Source: Trileptium ribeirensis
Lineage: Eukaryota; Nematoda; Enoplea; Enoplida; Thoracostomopsidae
Direction of reading: 5' to 3'
Assembly (NCBI GenBank): GCA_030248225.1
Contig: JASANE010026881.1
Coordinates: forward strand, 62,001-126,000
DNA length: 64,000 nt
The stretch's first letter is position 1; each line of letters begins with the position of its first letter. Position numbers and translations under genes: made by a program. The notes under the pieces are model-generated. The model saw nothing but the letters and a program-made list of their open reading frames with translations. It had not been told where the DNA came from and did not search any database. This document shows, piece after piece, positions 12,911-25,900 of this stretch.

Positions 12911-15900
12911 AAGATATATAAAGTTAAAGCATATTTAAGGTTAATTTTCTGTTAATATGCCCCATCATCAACTTCTTTTATGCAAAATTTTATTTCTATT
13001 TTCAAATTATTATTGAAAAAGATTTTAGCTACCTTTTTATTCTAATAATTAGCTTCCATCGACTTTTACTGTTACAATCGGCTTTTAAAATTAAAGACCG
13101 AACAGTCAAAACTTAAGTCGTATGTTTTTAAGCACTAAGCTATTTTCTAAAACATTCTCGAATATATATTTTCTTTTTTCAAACATTGGAAAAAAGAATT
13201 TTTTGATATTTTTTGTATTAATGTCGCTGTTGCACAATTATTTATACAGTATACTATGGAATTGGTTAGGTAAAGAGAAAACTGCTATATATTTTTGTTC
13301 AGAAGAACAACTGAACGCACTATCAAAAATGTGTAACGAAAAAATGGAAAACAAAAAATTGTAAACGAACAAACCCAATTTTAGCTTTCATGCGTTAACG
13401 GCGTGAAATGGGTTTTGTACAGTTTTCGAAGAATCAGAAATGAATAATTAGATTTTTGCGAGAAAACAGCGGACGACGTCGTATATGGCACACATGCATG
13501 GGTACCAGATTTCCCGATGATCTTTTGGATGAGAATATTACACTTGTTACTGTTTTGGGAATAAGCAACTACTTTGATGCGCTAATATTGTTTTTCGAAC
13601 AGCTTCACATTGTTAGAAAACTTTTTCCGTCCTGGAGTGATATGAGACTGTTCTGTTGTCATGGAAATATCATAAAAGCGCTTGCTAGAATATCTGGAAA
13701 GCTTAATTTTACACCAGGTTCATATGATTATATACGTAATATAAAGAATTTTGGTAGATTAAGTAATTTCAAAGGCATTTTGGTAAAATTAAAGAAACAT
13801 TATGCATACATTAGTTTATCGCTATGAAACCCGCATGCGTTGACTTTACATATTGTTATTTTAACTATTTCTGGAGCGTAATTTTAACTACTCTAATTGG
13901 GACAAGCGAATGGTGCAATTCGCTTGCTGAAGTGTAAACAGTTTAGCATAAAGACGAACAATTTCAAGAGATAAAAGCACATTTTCATTTTTGGGCTCTG
14001 TTAAAAATCCCTGGTTTGTGCACCATAGACTATGACCTTAAGATATATTTTTGAATTAGCTATCAGTGGATTCGGTAGTTACTTTACTCAAGCGGTATTG
14101 GCATCTTTGTCTTCATAAACCATAATACGACTGAGCCAAATTTGACTCAAGGGAATCTGAGCTATTTTTGCGTCAATATCAGTATGTGTCATAGTGAGCT
14201 AAAGCTGACTCATATTGCGTAAAAAATATATCACTCGCTACGTTAAAACGCAATTTTTCTAAGTGAGCGGTAATTGACGCTTATGTGTTGTGTTAAGAAT
14301 ACAGGTGCTAAGCTAAGTAAACAATTGACTCAGATTAGTCTAAATTTTTAATAGACAATGGCAGGGACGTCACCAGAAAATTTTAGCACTGGGGTACCCA
14401 TGCATTGTGAGGGCCAACTGAACATATGCTCTAACAGTTGCATGTTGAAAAAGTTTTGTTGTTGATAAACATGTTCTATCCAATACCGATGTAGTTTTCT
14501 TGAAATGGTAAAGTATATATCCCATGACACCTCTCTGCGTTATAAATGATACCGTGATTTGTTGCATATATTTTATAATGGTTCTCGAGGATGCTGAATA
14601 TGCTGAGATATTTCATTTGAATGTATCTGTGACCAATATCCCCTTCTGGCAAGATACTGCATATACTTGGACCTCCTTTGATCTATGCATGATTTTGTGG
14701 ATTTCAATTTAATGATGTAATTTGTTAAATCTGCGAATATAAAAGTTTTCGAGATTGGTAAAACGAAGAGTTGATTCGTTCGAGCGTAGTTGTGACATAG
14801 ACATGTCGCTTTCTAGCATTGACACCGCTTGCTGCGCCATCGTAGGTTGAACCACCTTCTAGTATGTTCATAGGTGTGAACCTTATTTTTGACGTTTTTA
14901 TTCCATGTTTTTAATTTTTTCGGAATAGTTTTAGTATCCGTCATTATGTATCCATCCTAAAAGCCCCCAGTCTGGTTACTTCTTGTTAAACGTGTCGTTT
15001 ATTACAACTTTAAGAGTGAACAACAACAGTGTTCTAAGTTTCCACAGTGTAAAAGATTGAAAACAATTTTTATCGTAAATCATTTTGTTTCAAACGCTAC
15101 TGTCGAACACGGCTAGGATACAAAACTCTTAAGAGCATAATAGTTTGCACTGAAATAGCCCGTTGAGTTTAGAATAGGAATAACCAAAATCATTGTCAGT
15201 TTCGAAGCTTCGATTATTAACTCTTATAGAGTGGGAATTGTAAATTAAACAATATTTTAGATCCCTCATAGAATTATTTAAACCGGAATTTAGTGTATAA
15301 TATTTGCATGCTTACACTTTTAGATTGCTAGGTCCATAGTTGTTTTATACGAGCGCAAGCTGTAAGGTGTAATGTTTACAAAACTGCATAATATCACGAG
15401 AAATTGTCTATATGGTTACCAATTTCCTCTACAGAGCCATGCTCTGAGTTTTAAATACGCAGTGAGTTATTGTTCTGTCTAATAAAAATTCGAATTATAC
15501 ATTATTTTTCATTTCTGCAATAAGTATATAGTTTTACGGTACATTAACCATGTATATAAAATAATAATTTTTGGACTATCTGTAGTCAGGTCATTGTAAA
15601 GTATGGTGCTGAAAAAATTAGTACAAAATATTATATCAATAACCAGTATTTTGTGAGGATCATATTATTTATTACGCTATTTGTCTCGTACAATGTTTGT
15701 TATAAAATTAAATGTATTCTACCGGAAATGTACAGTTTGGCACTTTTTACTGCCGGTGGCCTTTATGACTTGACTATAAAATGAATTTCGTTCGACCCAA
15801 TTGTTTTCATATAATCTATTTGTGTGCTATTTGGTAGAATAAAAAGATGCAGAGTCAACATTTTGATTTAAATATTGTAGTTGTTAAAATATGTTTTAAA

Positions 15901-17171
15901 TGATTAGAACTATTTAGACTGATATCAAGATCATGATTTTGTAATTACTAATGGTTTCTATTATCCTAACCCTTATTTACATATATAGCCATTTGGTGCG
16001 CCCCGTATCTAGACGTGCGATGTATTACATTAAGTTTTTAGGTGTATATATACAGTATGTTTTTCAATGGGATCCGAACAACAGGTCCGATATGTAACAC
16101 TTTTGTCACCGATTTGTATAAATATGATTGTATTATGTTTTAACCCACTGAATGGTGTATTTGACCTGAGTTAAATCACAAATTTTCCAAGCTAGATGTC
16201 AGGTTTTAGTAGGATCGGAACGGCATAGCATGGATTTCACTTCCGTAGCTAAAACTACGTTGACCCGTCCATGCAATCGATTCAAATGTCAATTGCTGTA
16301 TTCGATATCTCTGTTCAAAAATATTAACCAAAAGCTTTAGTGATTAATATTTACTCTACTATTGCAATATAGAAAATTATTGTTTACGATTTTATGCTTT
16401 TATATCTAATTATTAAAGTTTAATGAATAATAAAATAGTTAGTATACTTATAGCAGATTATGCCTCGTTACTCTCTTTTTTCATTTTTTACTTGTTCACT
16501 TTTTCTCCATCTCATTTACTTATTTCTCATTTTTCATTATTTGCTTACACAAGTTTCTAATATTGATCCGTCATATGTTCGCGTTTCTTTTTTGTTTCCA
16601 TTTCTACTAAGACTCTACATTATATGGCTGACGTAATTAATTCTTTAGCAATAATAATTAAGAATTGGATAGCATTTTGTAGTATTTAAAGCTTAAACGA
16701 ATTCTATACTGTGCATTGCGCACATCTGAGCAGCGCATTGAATAGCTAGAATGTTTGCTACATTGACAGTCGCTAATGCAAACCAGAAGTTGTATTATAA
16801 TGTTAAATATTGACTGATATTTAACACATTTATGTATTTTAGTAAACGCATATTTTGTCATTGTGGAACCCAAGTGACATTATTTTATTGCTTTAGAAGA
16901 CAACCGGTAGCCTAGTATCTCGCAAGCGCGGGCGAAACAGAGCGAGCGTAGTTTCATTTTAATATCATTTTGTTTAATCACCGATAACAGGCTTTATTTG
17001 ATATATATGCCACCCTAAAACCTCCTGAACCTTGAATCCATGGAAAACCCTAAAACTCGTCGACCTTTACTCATCGAAAACAACTGATAACGATCAAGTA
17101 TTTGTGCTGGTCTCTAGATAGCCAAACCTTCGTGTTCAGCCTACCGGAAAACCTAGATAGACAATCCTTGG
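12911..17171. other. AT-rich stretch, no supported gene
   Basis: Two frames on the plus strand (about 13,122-13,364 and 13,452-13,827) are the longest here. The first ends in a charged stretch that could be a C-terminal exon, following an acceptor-like TTGGTTAG. I recognise neither, and both are within the length range expected by chance in DNA this AT-rich. A loose group of TGAG/CTCA palindromes lies at 14,131-14,345. Confidence 0.4.
14131..14345. repeat. Cluster of TGAG...CTCA palindromes
   Basis: Near-palindromes with TGAG on one side and GACTCA on the other occur near 14,131, 14,158, 14,194 and 14,325. They resemble in style the stronger TAACTCA/TGAGTTA cluster at 25,869-25,979, but spacing and identity are weaker. 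Confidence 0.35.
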
Positions 17172-17440
17172 TGACCTGTACGCATTACGTACCAAATGAG
17201 ACACACTATATTCTGGAAATCGGGTTCGTTGACCCTAAACCACTGAAAACCCGTGAGGGCATGAAATATGCACAATCGACTCTGGATAACCAAATCTGTA
17301 TCCAGCCTTCAGAAATACTTATACTTAAACCATTCTTGATGCCATGCACGCGATACATAATCAGACAAATGAAAACGCACTACATTTTGAAAATCGGGTT
17401 CGTCGACTGCAAAACCCTTGAAACCCCGTGAAGAAAATAT
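17172..17440 (+). repeat. Diverged tandem duplication, unit about 168 bp
   Basis: Segments starting near 17,172 and 17,340 share AATCGGGTTCGT, a GACxCTxAAACC-like stretch, and AAATATG at similar spacing. The copies are clearly related but well diverged. The frame running through them (17,102-17,431) is a by-product of the repeat. Confidence 0.6.
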
Positions 17441-20400
17441 GTATTAGGATGGGTTGCGAAACACTGCTACTCGTACGGCTAGATTTAGCAAAGAACCTTT
17501 AAACCTGTTTTTTACAATTTTGACCCGGAAGATGCGGTCGGAGCTGTTCACGTTCAACTAAAGGTCACATCATCATCACTTTTGCTATCAAACATAAAGT
17601 TGTTGAAATCCATCAATCTGAAAATTAGTTATGAATGGTAGCGACAATACCAAAATAAAAATTTTGCCGATTTTTCCTCCTAGCACCCTCACTGGAAACT
17701 CCGCTCACTCCGTTTCAACAACTTAGCAGTGTTTCACTGGAAGAGTATACTCAGACTGTACAATTTTTTTACGACAACCTGTAGTTTAGCAATATTCACC
17801 TCATTAGTCTAGAAATATTCACGACATAGCCAGTCTAAGATGTTTTGATGGAATCAACGCTCATAGAAGAAGCGACTAAAAGTCTAGTAGCAAGCAACAA
17901 AGCTATTACCTGTAGTGTTTTCAGCTGCGGTCGGTTACTCAGTAGAGCCTACAGAAACGATGACTAAACATTTTACAGCACATTATAGGCATAATAAGTA
18001 TATAGATCACAAATCTAAGACCGAATTCCATTGTAGTGATCACATCTCTTGACAATGAACTTGTGCTTCGTTAGTAAATAGTTCATTTCAGCGCTTTTAG
18101 CAATAAAACTTTTAAATGATGTCTTGATGTTCCAGTTTAGCACACTTGAGTCGAAGCCCTAATTGTTTAATGTATAGTATATCATTATTGTTTAATGCAA
18201 AGTATATCATTATGTCCATAATCGCACTGTCATTGGAAGTCTATTATATATAAGATGTCACAGTTTTATATCTTTATGTTCCATACCGTAACATTCGCGG
18301 ATTATATTCACATATACATAACACATTTTTAAAATTCTTCTATATGACGTAACACCAGATGATTACACGTTTCATTTCCCTGTTTTACGTTTTTCTGGCC
18401 AACATTTATAAAAAATTATTGCCAACGTTTCTACGCTGCAGTCTAAGAGCCAAATTAACTACATATTCGGCTAGGAACGATGTGTAACCATGTGTTAGCT
18501 GGCTAGATGTACAGCGATAGACAGCTGCTAGTCTGTGACCAACAGGATATATGGCGAAATTGAACTACAAGCTACCTTGCAATCCTGCTTTTATAGAACT
18601 AATGGAATTCAGCGGATGCAGATTCTAACACGATCATGACGTTCGGATAAAAACGATTTCCTAACAGAGCTAAATATACCTTTTTCAGATGGGCATAGTG
18701 GCTACAAAACCAAAATATATTTAATTTTGAGCGCTGGCATCAAAATTGATATATGCGACTTCGAGACTACCGCATAGAATTGAGGATATAGACTTAATGA
18801 AAGTTACTGCTTATTTTACATCGATGACATAAATTGTTATTAATTAGCCCTTTGTAATTTGTCAATTTCCGCGAAGAAAAGAAATTATTAGTTTAATTTC
18901 CAGTGGAATGTTTCAGTTCCAATTAGGGCCTCCCTTTCTAGTCCCACTACCTTTATAGCAGGCCTCAGGCTCCCATTCAGATGTCGTATGGCGCAATGGG
19001 GCTTGGCTGTTGGTAGGCGACCCGAATGCCGTATATTGGGCCCCTGGCTTAAACTGAAGCTTTGAAAATAGTTTGCGGCAGACCAAATTTTATAAAATAC
19101 ACTAGATATTTTTGTTTTCAGAAATTTGTAAGTAAATTGAAATTATGACTTTTTAGAACTTGAACCTCGTGAGTAAAATACGAAAAAATATGTTTTGTGA
19201 AACACGGAAATATATACTTCCGTGTGCATTGTAGTCAATAAATAAATTTCACAATCCTTACATGGTAGCGAAATAATATAATTTTTTGTAGATTTGTTTG
19301 TATATGCTTTCGTGACTTGTCGCATTTGGTACAATGTTGAAATTAATATTTCCGTATATTTTTCGTATTTCATTCAACTTTGATTGCTATGCGGGTGACA
19401 CTGCTTAATTCGCAATCATTGCTATATTACAGTGTCAAAATGTGCATTATTTAAATGTGCAAATTTTTTAAGCTCTAAATGAGTCTTATTCGTGTAACTT
19501 TAGTTCTGAAAATATTGATTCAAGGGTTGTGCTTCTACTACATCCGTGGCGCCGCCACGGCAATAACCCAAGGCCCATCCTTATAATTTATTTTGTGTGT
19601 CTTAGCTATATAATGTATATGCAACAGAAATTCCATATTAAACATTTTAAAGCAAACTCCAAACTTTGTTTAAAGCAATTTAAAGCTCTAAAAATTTTCG
19701 GCCCGGTCCGGTCCGGGTGGATGAAATCTACCTCAGTGGATATGGTGCACAGCTGCACAGCAGATTATATCACCAAATGTTTATGAAGAAAAAATCTCCA
19801 TGAATTAAATAGATGAGGCCCCGGAGACCACGAATTCTCTCTCATAACGAGGCAGGGGTCGGAATAGCGATGCCATTGTGAATCAATTTATATAATTTTT
19901 CGACTCGTTAAACTATAATAAGTTTTGAAATAACCAGCAAAATTTCGCAACTATAACTGTTATACTACATGAGAGCAACATGCCTGGGTAGCTCTAACAC
20001 ATTTGAAGACGGGTTGCAAAGGTCACAGCGCGAGTTGATACACGTCATTTGGATGTTAGTGTAGTAGATGTTGATTTTAACTTTAGACTTTTCCATATTT
20101 TAAGTTAGCCCAAACCACACATTTAACGAAATCATGATTTTTATAGTAAAAACGGAATATTCGTAATAGTTTTAAAGAAGCTTACATTTCAATCACATTA
20201 ATGTACGTTCGATGATTTTACCTGTATATTCCCGACAACTGTCGACGAAATCCCGTCATGCCAAGAGATTTTCATGCTGCAATGGTTTCGCAATCAAGGC
20301 AGGTGTCTTAACCTTAGAAAGGTGTCTTAGGCTCATGTAGAACGACAGCTGTAAATACATGTCTTCGTTGTGTAAATACATGTTTTCGTTCAATAAATGT

Positions 20401-22853
20401 ATTCGTTTATTATATTTCCATTAAATGTAGAATATTTGATTAGAACGGTTCGAATAAAAACCTATTTTCCACGAAATTTTCCATGCCACAGCGCTAGACG
20501 TTTGAACGAGTTCAAAATGGAGCGAGGTGTAGTTGAGGGAACAAGGAATTGCGGGACAGGCCTAAATAAAGTGTTTGTTCTGTTCATGTTCATCTATGCC
20601 AGCATTTTGTCTTTATTGTTTGATAAATAAATTGCTTTCACAATACATTTCGTAGTCTCTTTACCAACTACTCTCCGGTTTCATTATTAATTATAGTAAA
20701 TGCTTGCTCGCGATCATATATACTGCAGATCTTCCAGGAAGCATGTACACTTTATTTTGCTCTTATACTGTATTTTGCTTGCAAATTTTTAATGCTTGAC
20801 CGCATAACCAAAATGAATGGTTTTCCTACTCTCTTTCTAGTCCTGACCTACAAGTTTTCAAACTTATTTGGGGTAGTGTTTTAATACTGAGTTACTGAGT
20901 GTAGATGATTCTTATCGAATGTTATCACGACGGTCACTAGACACAGATGTGTTCTTGAACAAAAAGCAATAGCTCCATACCGCTATGTTTTTTATATAAC
21001 TGATCATATATATACTTACTGCAGAAACAACTCGTGCTCACTAAACTGGTATGATTTTCTTGTAACTCTGAGTTAAATTCTATTCTGTGAACATCAGCTT
21101 TGGTGTAACACTGTTCCAAATAGATTGCCCAAGTTGTTTTGAAGATATAATTTTTTACAGTGCATCGTAGTTTGCTGTAAAGTTTCCAAACGATTGCGAT
21201 CGGGATAAACATATTCCAATTTATTTTTTGAATGCACATGTAAACTATTTTATTGTCGTGAAATTTTCTTTTATTCAGTCTTGAAAAGGGATATAATTTA
21301 GATTTCATTTTGCGTGAAAAAATACAAGAGATAAAAACCAACAACCATCGTAGTGTTAAAATGTCACTGACAGTTCAATCAAAAATTATATACTGTCGCA
21401 GTTGTAGCGTTTGGTTCTTATATAAAATGATTGTGTGAGTTCTTTTCATTATTTAAACTTTCTTGTCTGTAAATATATTATACTATGAAAAGTTCTTGTG
21501 GAAAAATCTAATCATCTCAACTGGAAAACATAAAATTAACCTGTGGTCATCTGTCAATAATGCGAAGTGTGTTGTAGCAAAAAATTGTTCCATTAATTGA
21601 ACTTTTTAATATGTATCTAATTTTGAAATGTTACAGGAATAATTTGTGGCTCATGTTTAAATTTGTTGGATATGAATTCCATTATTTTTGAACTGACAGG
21701 TTTACACAAGAAATGTTTATTGACGAATATTTCCAAAGGTCGTATAAATGTTCATATCTATAAGGTTGCAGAAATCGATTTAAAATCTGAGAAACCAACT
21801 ATATAATAAGTAAGGAAGTGTCAAAACTGAGGGATCGATGTTAATTCAGAAACCGTCATATTATTACGTGATTAAGAAGATAAAGACCAACAAATTATAA
21901 AGTATATATTTTCTCGTATAGTTGATAAATCAATCTAGCATTATTGATTATTTATATTTATTATTATTTTTATAATTTATTTTATTTTTATTATTATTAT
22001 ATTGTTATTATTTATATTATAGCATTGTTTATAATTGATTGCAACGTTCTGTTTTTACTTCAAGCTGTAGAGATCACCGCTTTGCAAATTAATGCTCCAT
22101 CGTCTAAAATGTTTTCACTTTGAAGCTATGTGATATACAATGGTTTTAGTTGTGGTACGACTTTTACCCAGAAAAAGGTTCCTATAAAATTAAAATATCC
22201 CGGCTGAGCGAGGTATACAAATGCATGAATTCAGCGAGCCATACAAAGCATCAAGTAGAAATACAGCCGAAATTTAGCAAACCATTCCCGTGTGGCTGCA
22301 ACAATATTATGTGGCTGGATTATATGCAATGGAAAACTAAGAGTTAAATACATCTAAATCCGTCGAATTTTGAAGAATTACATATTTCATCAAGTCAGAA
22401 CAGTAAGTCGATATATTTTAGCTCGTTGTATTTTAGGTTGCAGTCTGTGCTACACTCTATAAAACACTGATGTTTGTATAACTGGTTCCGTGGGATGAGA
22501 TACATTCAGTTCTGATAGTTTGGCATTATAATGTTTGTTGTGACCCAAAAGTAGGTAATCCACGAGACACTCAGTTAGCAAAACAATTTACAATGTGCGA
22601 TGACCCGATTTGGCACTAATGTGTATGAAGTGACTACATTTACAAACTATCCCAAACATATGTATATATAATTATAATATATAATTGATATATATAATTG
22701 ATAACTTAAAATATTATGTTATCTCTGTATGCACATATCTATCTATTTATGTCACATTTTATTGATATAAGCTCTAAATCTGGTTATTTGACATCAATTT
22801 ACAATATATCAATCACATTCAACGCTGTATCGCTGTGTATACTTTAACCATCA
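17441..22853. other. AT-rich stretch upstream of twinfilin
   Basis: I found no gene. A 32-bp direct repeat lies near 18,160-18,220. A run of almost pure A/T occupies 21,940-22,030. A 135-codon minus-strand frame at 20,937-21,344 has no recognisable similarity. The twinfilin promoter and any 5' untranslated exon should lie in the right-hand part, but I could not locate them. Confidence 0.45.
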
Positions 22854-22959
22854 ATGTCCCATCAAAGTGGAATTCGGAGCAACCGCGACTTGTTGGGCTA
22901 TTTTAATTTTCAAAGCAAAATTGGCAAAGATCGTGTTCTTAAAGTTATTATAGAAAATG
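22854..22959 (+). CDS. twf: Twinfilin exon 1 (residues 1-35)
   Basis: It begins with ATG and MSHQSGIR, the near-universal twinfilin N-terminus, and ends in VIIEN plus one base (phase 1). No GT donor preserves the alignment here. The fitting donor is GCAAGT at 22,960, a GC donor, which joins to exon 2 to give ENEELCIG, matching the family pattern IENEQLVIG. The -3 base of the start is T, a weak initiation context. Confidence 0.93.
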
Positions 22960-25900
22960 GCAAGTCATTTATTTATATACAATTAATATTATTGTGCTAT
23001 CGTCTGTTGGAAATAGCTATTTTTGTCCTGCTTATACATGCTGTATCAAGTTTGTCTGAGTTTCATAGATCCAGAATCATTATTGATCATCATATCGGAA
23101 TGAATAAGTGTTTTTTTGATTCTACTTGATCAGCATGTTTTATCAGTTTGTAAGATTTTTTCAGACTGCGGTTACACTATGACTGTAAATAGCGAGTTTA
23201 CTAGGCAATGAATTGGCTTTTGTTGAGAACCTCACCTAAGGCATTTATATCATAGGTGTCGAAGGACCGTCGACAAGGGTGGTCGACTATCCGTGGAGCA
23301 GGTGGTACCGTTTGGAGGAATAAATATGGCTTGGGGGGGTCCGACACGTCCTATCACTGACCTATCAACACCTATTAAATATAGAATTGTTGTTTATGCC
23401 TCCTTTATACATAATGTATATATTTATTTTATATATTTAAAAATAGACAAAGTATGTTAGCACATCGCGTCGCAATGTGTGGTGTTACAAATGTACGGCT
23501 GTACGTTGGAATTGACGTTAGCCTAAATTTTGTTAACTCTTTCCCAGGTGAATTAATATGTATTTCGCATAATGTTGAACTAACATTTGCTGTATAGGCT
23601 GATTAAGCCTGGATCATTTGCGGGCGATTCTAGTACGTTACCCACTACGCTGTTTAGAAGCTGTTGCTTACGGAACCTCAGAAAGCGAGCGAATAATAAC
23701 GCACGTACTAACGTGCACGTTACGACAAACACGGTTAGAGAATTGCATCGCAATGTGTGGTGTTACACATGTGTCATTTTGACACACGAATAGGTTGACA
23801 AGATGGTATATAAAATATTTCAATTTTCATTGTTTCACGTTTACACACATATGTGTATATCATATCATTCTTGGTAAATACAGAGTGCAAATTGACAAAA
23901 ATTGGGGTTAAATCTGCAAAACTGTGATCTAGAGGGGGAGTGGTGTGGCAGGTGGTCAACATTTTTCAGCAACGCCCTCGGAGGACCTCTCCCAAGGGCC
24001 ACTGCCTCACCCGAGAGGACCTCCCCCCACTCCCCGACCTACCCCTGCAACCATGAAGTATACATAGATCTTTTACAGTGCAGTTTTAAAAATATCTTCA
24101 AGAATTGATTTGGACGTGACAATTTACATTATATTCCAGAGGAGCTTTGCATCGGCGGCTACTGGCCAGCATCCGGATCACTCAAACAAGATTATATACG
24201 TTATGTGAAGTCAAACGTTGAACGTGATTTGGCTTGTTACATTTTGTTTCGTCTTGATAGCTCAACTCAAAACGGCTACGACTGGCTACTGATTACTTAT
24301 GTTCCAGATATTGCGTCGGTATATCAGTTTTGGTTGATATCTTAAGAGATAATTATTAGGCTCTCTGGAAACACACAGGGCTAAATTTGACTTAATGCTC
24401 CCGACTTGGTTAAATGCCGTCAATAACCTTAGTTTTTGAACCGTATAAAATTGTTTACACACAATTACAAAGCTAGTGGCGATACACATAAGTATCGCTT
24501 AATTTATGTATAGAAATAACGGTAATTTAAATTATATACCAATATGAAACCAGAGAGTACGTCCTCATCAGTACAGAGTAGACTAACTAAGTTCTATGAA
24601 CACATAGCTTACAAAATTATATATATATTTGCTAAAATGCTATTGAGCGGAAGAAAGAGTTGCAAGCGGAGAAGTAAATGGCGCTGGGTTTATAGCTCTT
24701 ATTGCCAGCGGTGTACGGGAGATCAGGGAGAGCTGTTGCTCGGTTTTACAGGGACCATTGCGTAGTGAAAAGTTTTGACTTCAGACGAAGACAAACAAAT
24801 CTAGCTTAGATATCTGATAAACGTCCACTAACATGTTATTACCTATCTACGTATAATTCTTTTTTGGTTTCTGAATTAAGATTGACACACATGCTACGAT
24901 TGAACTTTATCTTGGAAAACGCGTCAACAAAGCAGTTTTAGAAAGTTAAGTCCAACTGGTGAAACCGATAAACGAGAAACGTTCTGCGCTCAGTGTAATC
25001 TTTTCGTATGCACGAAATTATGGACGAATACACCATACAAAATATAAGACTTAAAAAGCAATATACACAGCGTCGCACGCAGAATTTCGCCGAGAGAGAG
25101 GCTGCGACGAAATGCTTTATAACCATCTAGCGCCAAACGTTGACACTTTTCAAAATATTCAAATGCGGTGTTTGAAATTTGGTTAATTTTCACATTTTTC
25201 ATCCTGTAGTGGATAAATTTTTATCAAGATAGCCATTGGAAGCAAAACTCCCAGGCCACATTTGGGCACGCCCTTGGATACATATATATACTTTAACGCG
25301 TGTTTACAATTGATAAAGCTATACACTTTATGAAAAAATAATATAGATATGATAATATATATGGGATTTCTAAGCTTTGCCATGTTCCCAACACTACAAT
25401 CATTGTACCAATTACCAGTTCCAAAATATAAAACTATTGGAGTGAGTCTTTCTTCATACAAAAAGATCCTGACACGAACATAGGTTAAATTTCACCATTT
25501 TCTTGCTTGTTTAAGGTAAAGCAAAAAATGATCTACGCAGCAACGCGGGCGACACTAAAAATGGAATTTGGTGAGCATCGTATTGTACAAGAGCTCCATG
25601 CTTCCGCGAAGGTTAGTTTAACCAGTACGTTCATTATAAAAAAGATTGTAGAGACTATGACACTCGGTCATACACTTGTATATGCTTTACTTGGCCCATG
25701 CCACCTTTAGGTGCCGAACGTTATATCGTTCGAAAAAATAAAGTTTAGAGCGGGATGTTCGATAGCGGCAGCCCAAATTAGGCTTAGGCTTAGTATATGA
25801 CTCATATAAGGACCCTTCTAACTATGACGTGAGTTTGAAATTAGTGAGTTAGACACAAATCTAACTCTGGAACTCTGAGTTGGTTTTTGAACTCAGAGTT

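Noticed and set aside
13452..13827. 123-codon plus-strand frame
   Set aside because: No similarity recognised. It begins at TTG, and the length is within chance expectation for this AT content and window size.
20937..21344. 135-codon minus-strand frame
   Set aside because: No family similarity, no splice-supported neighbours, and the length is compatible with chance.
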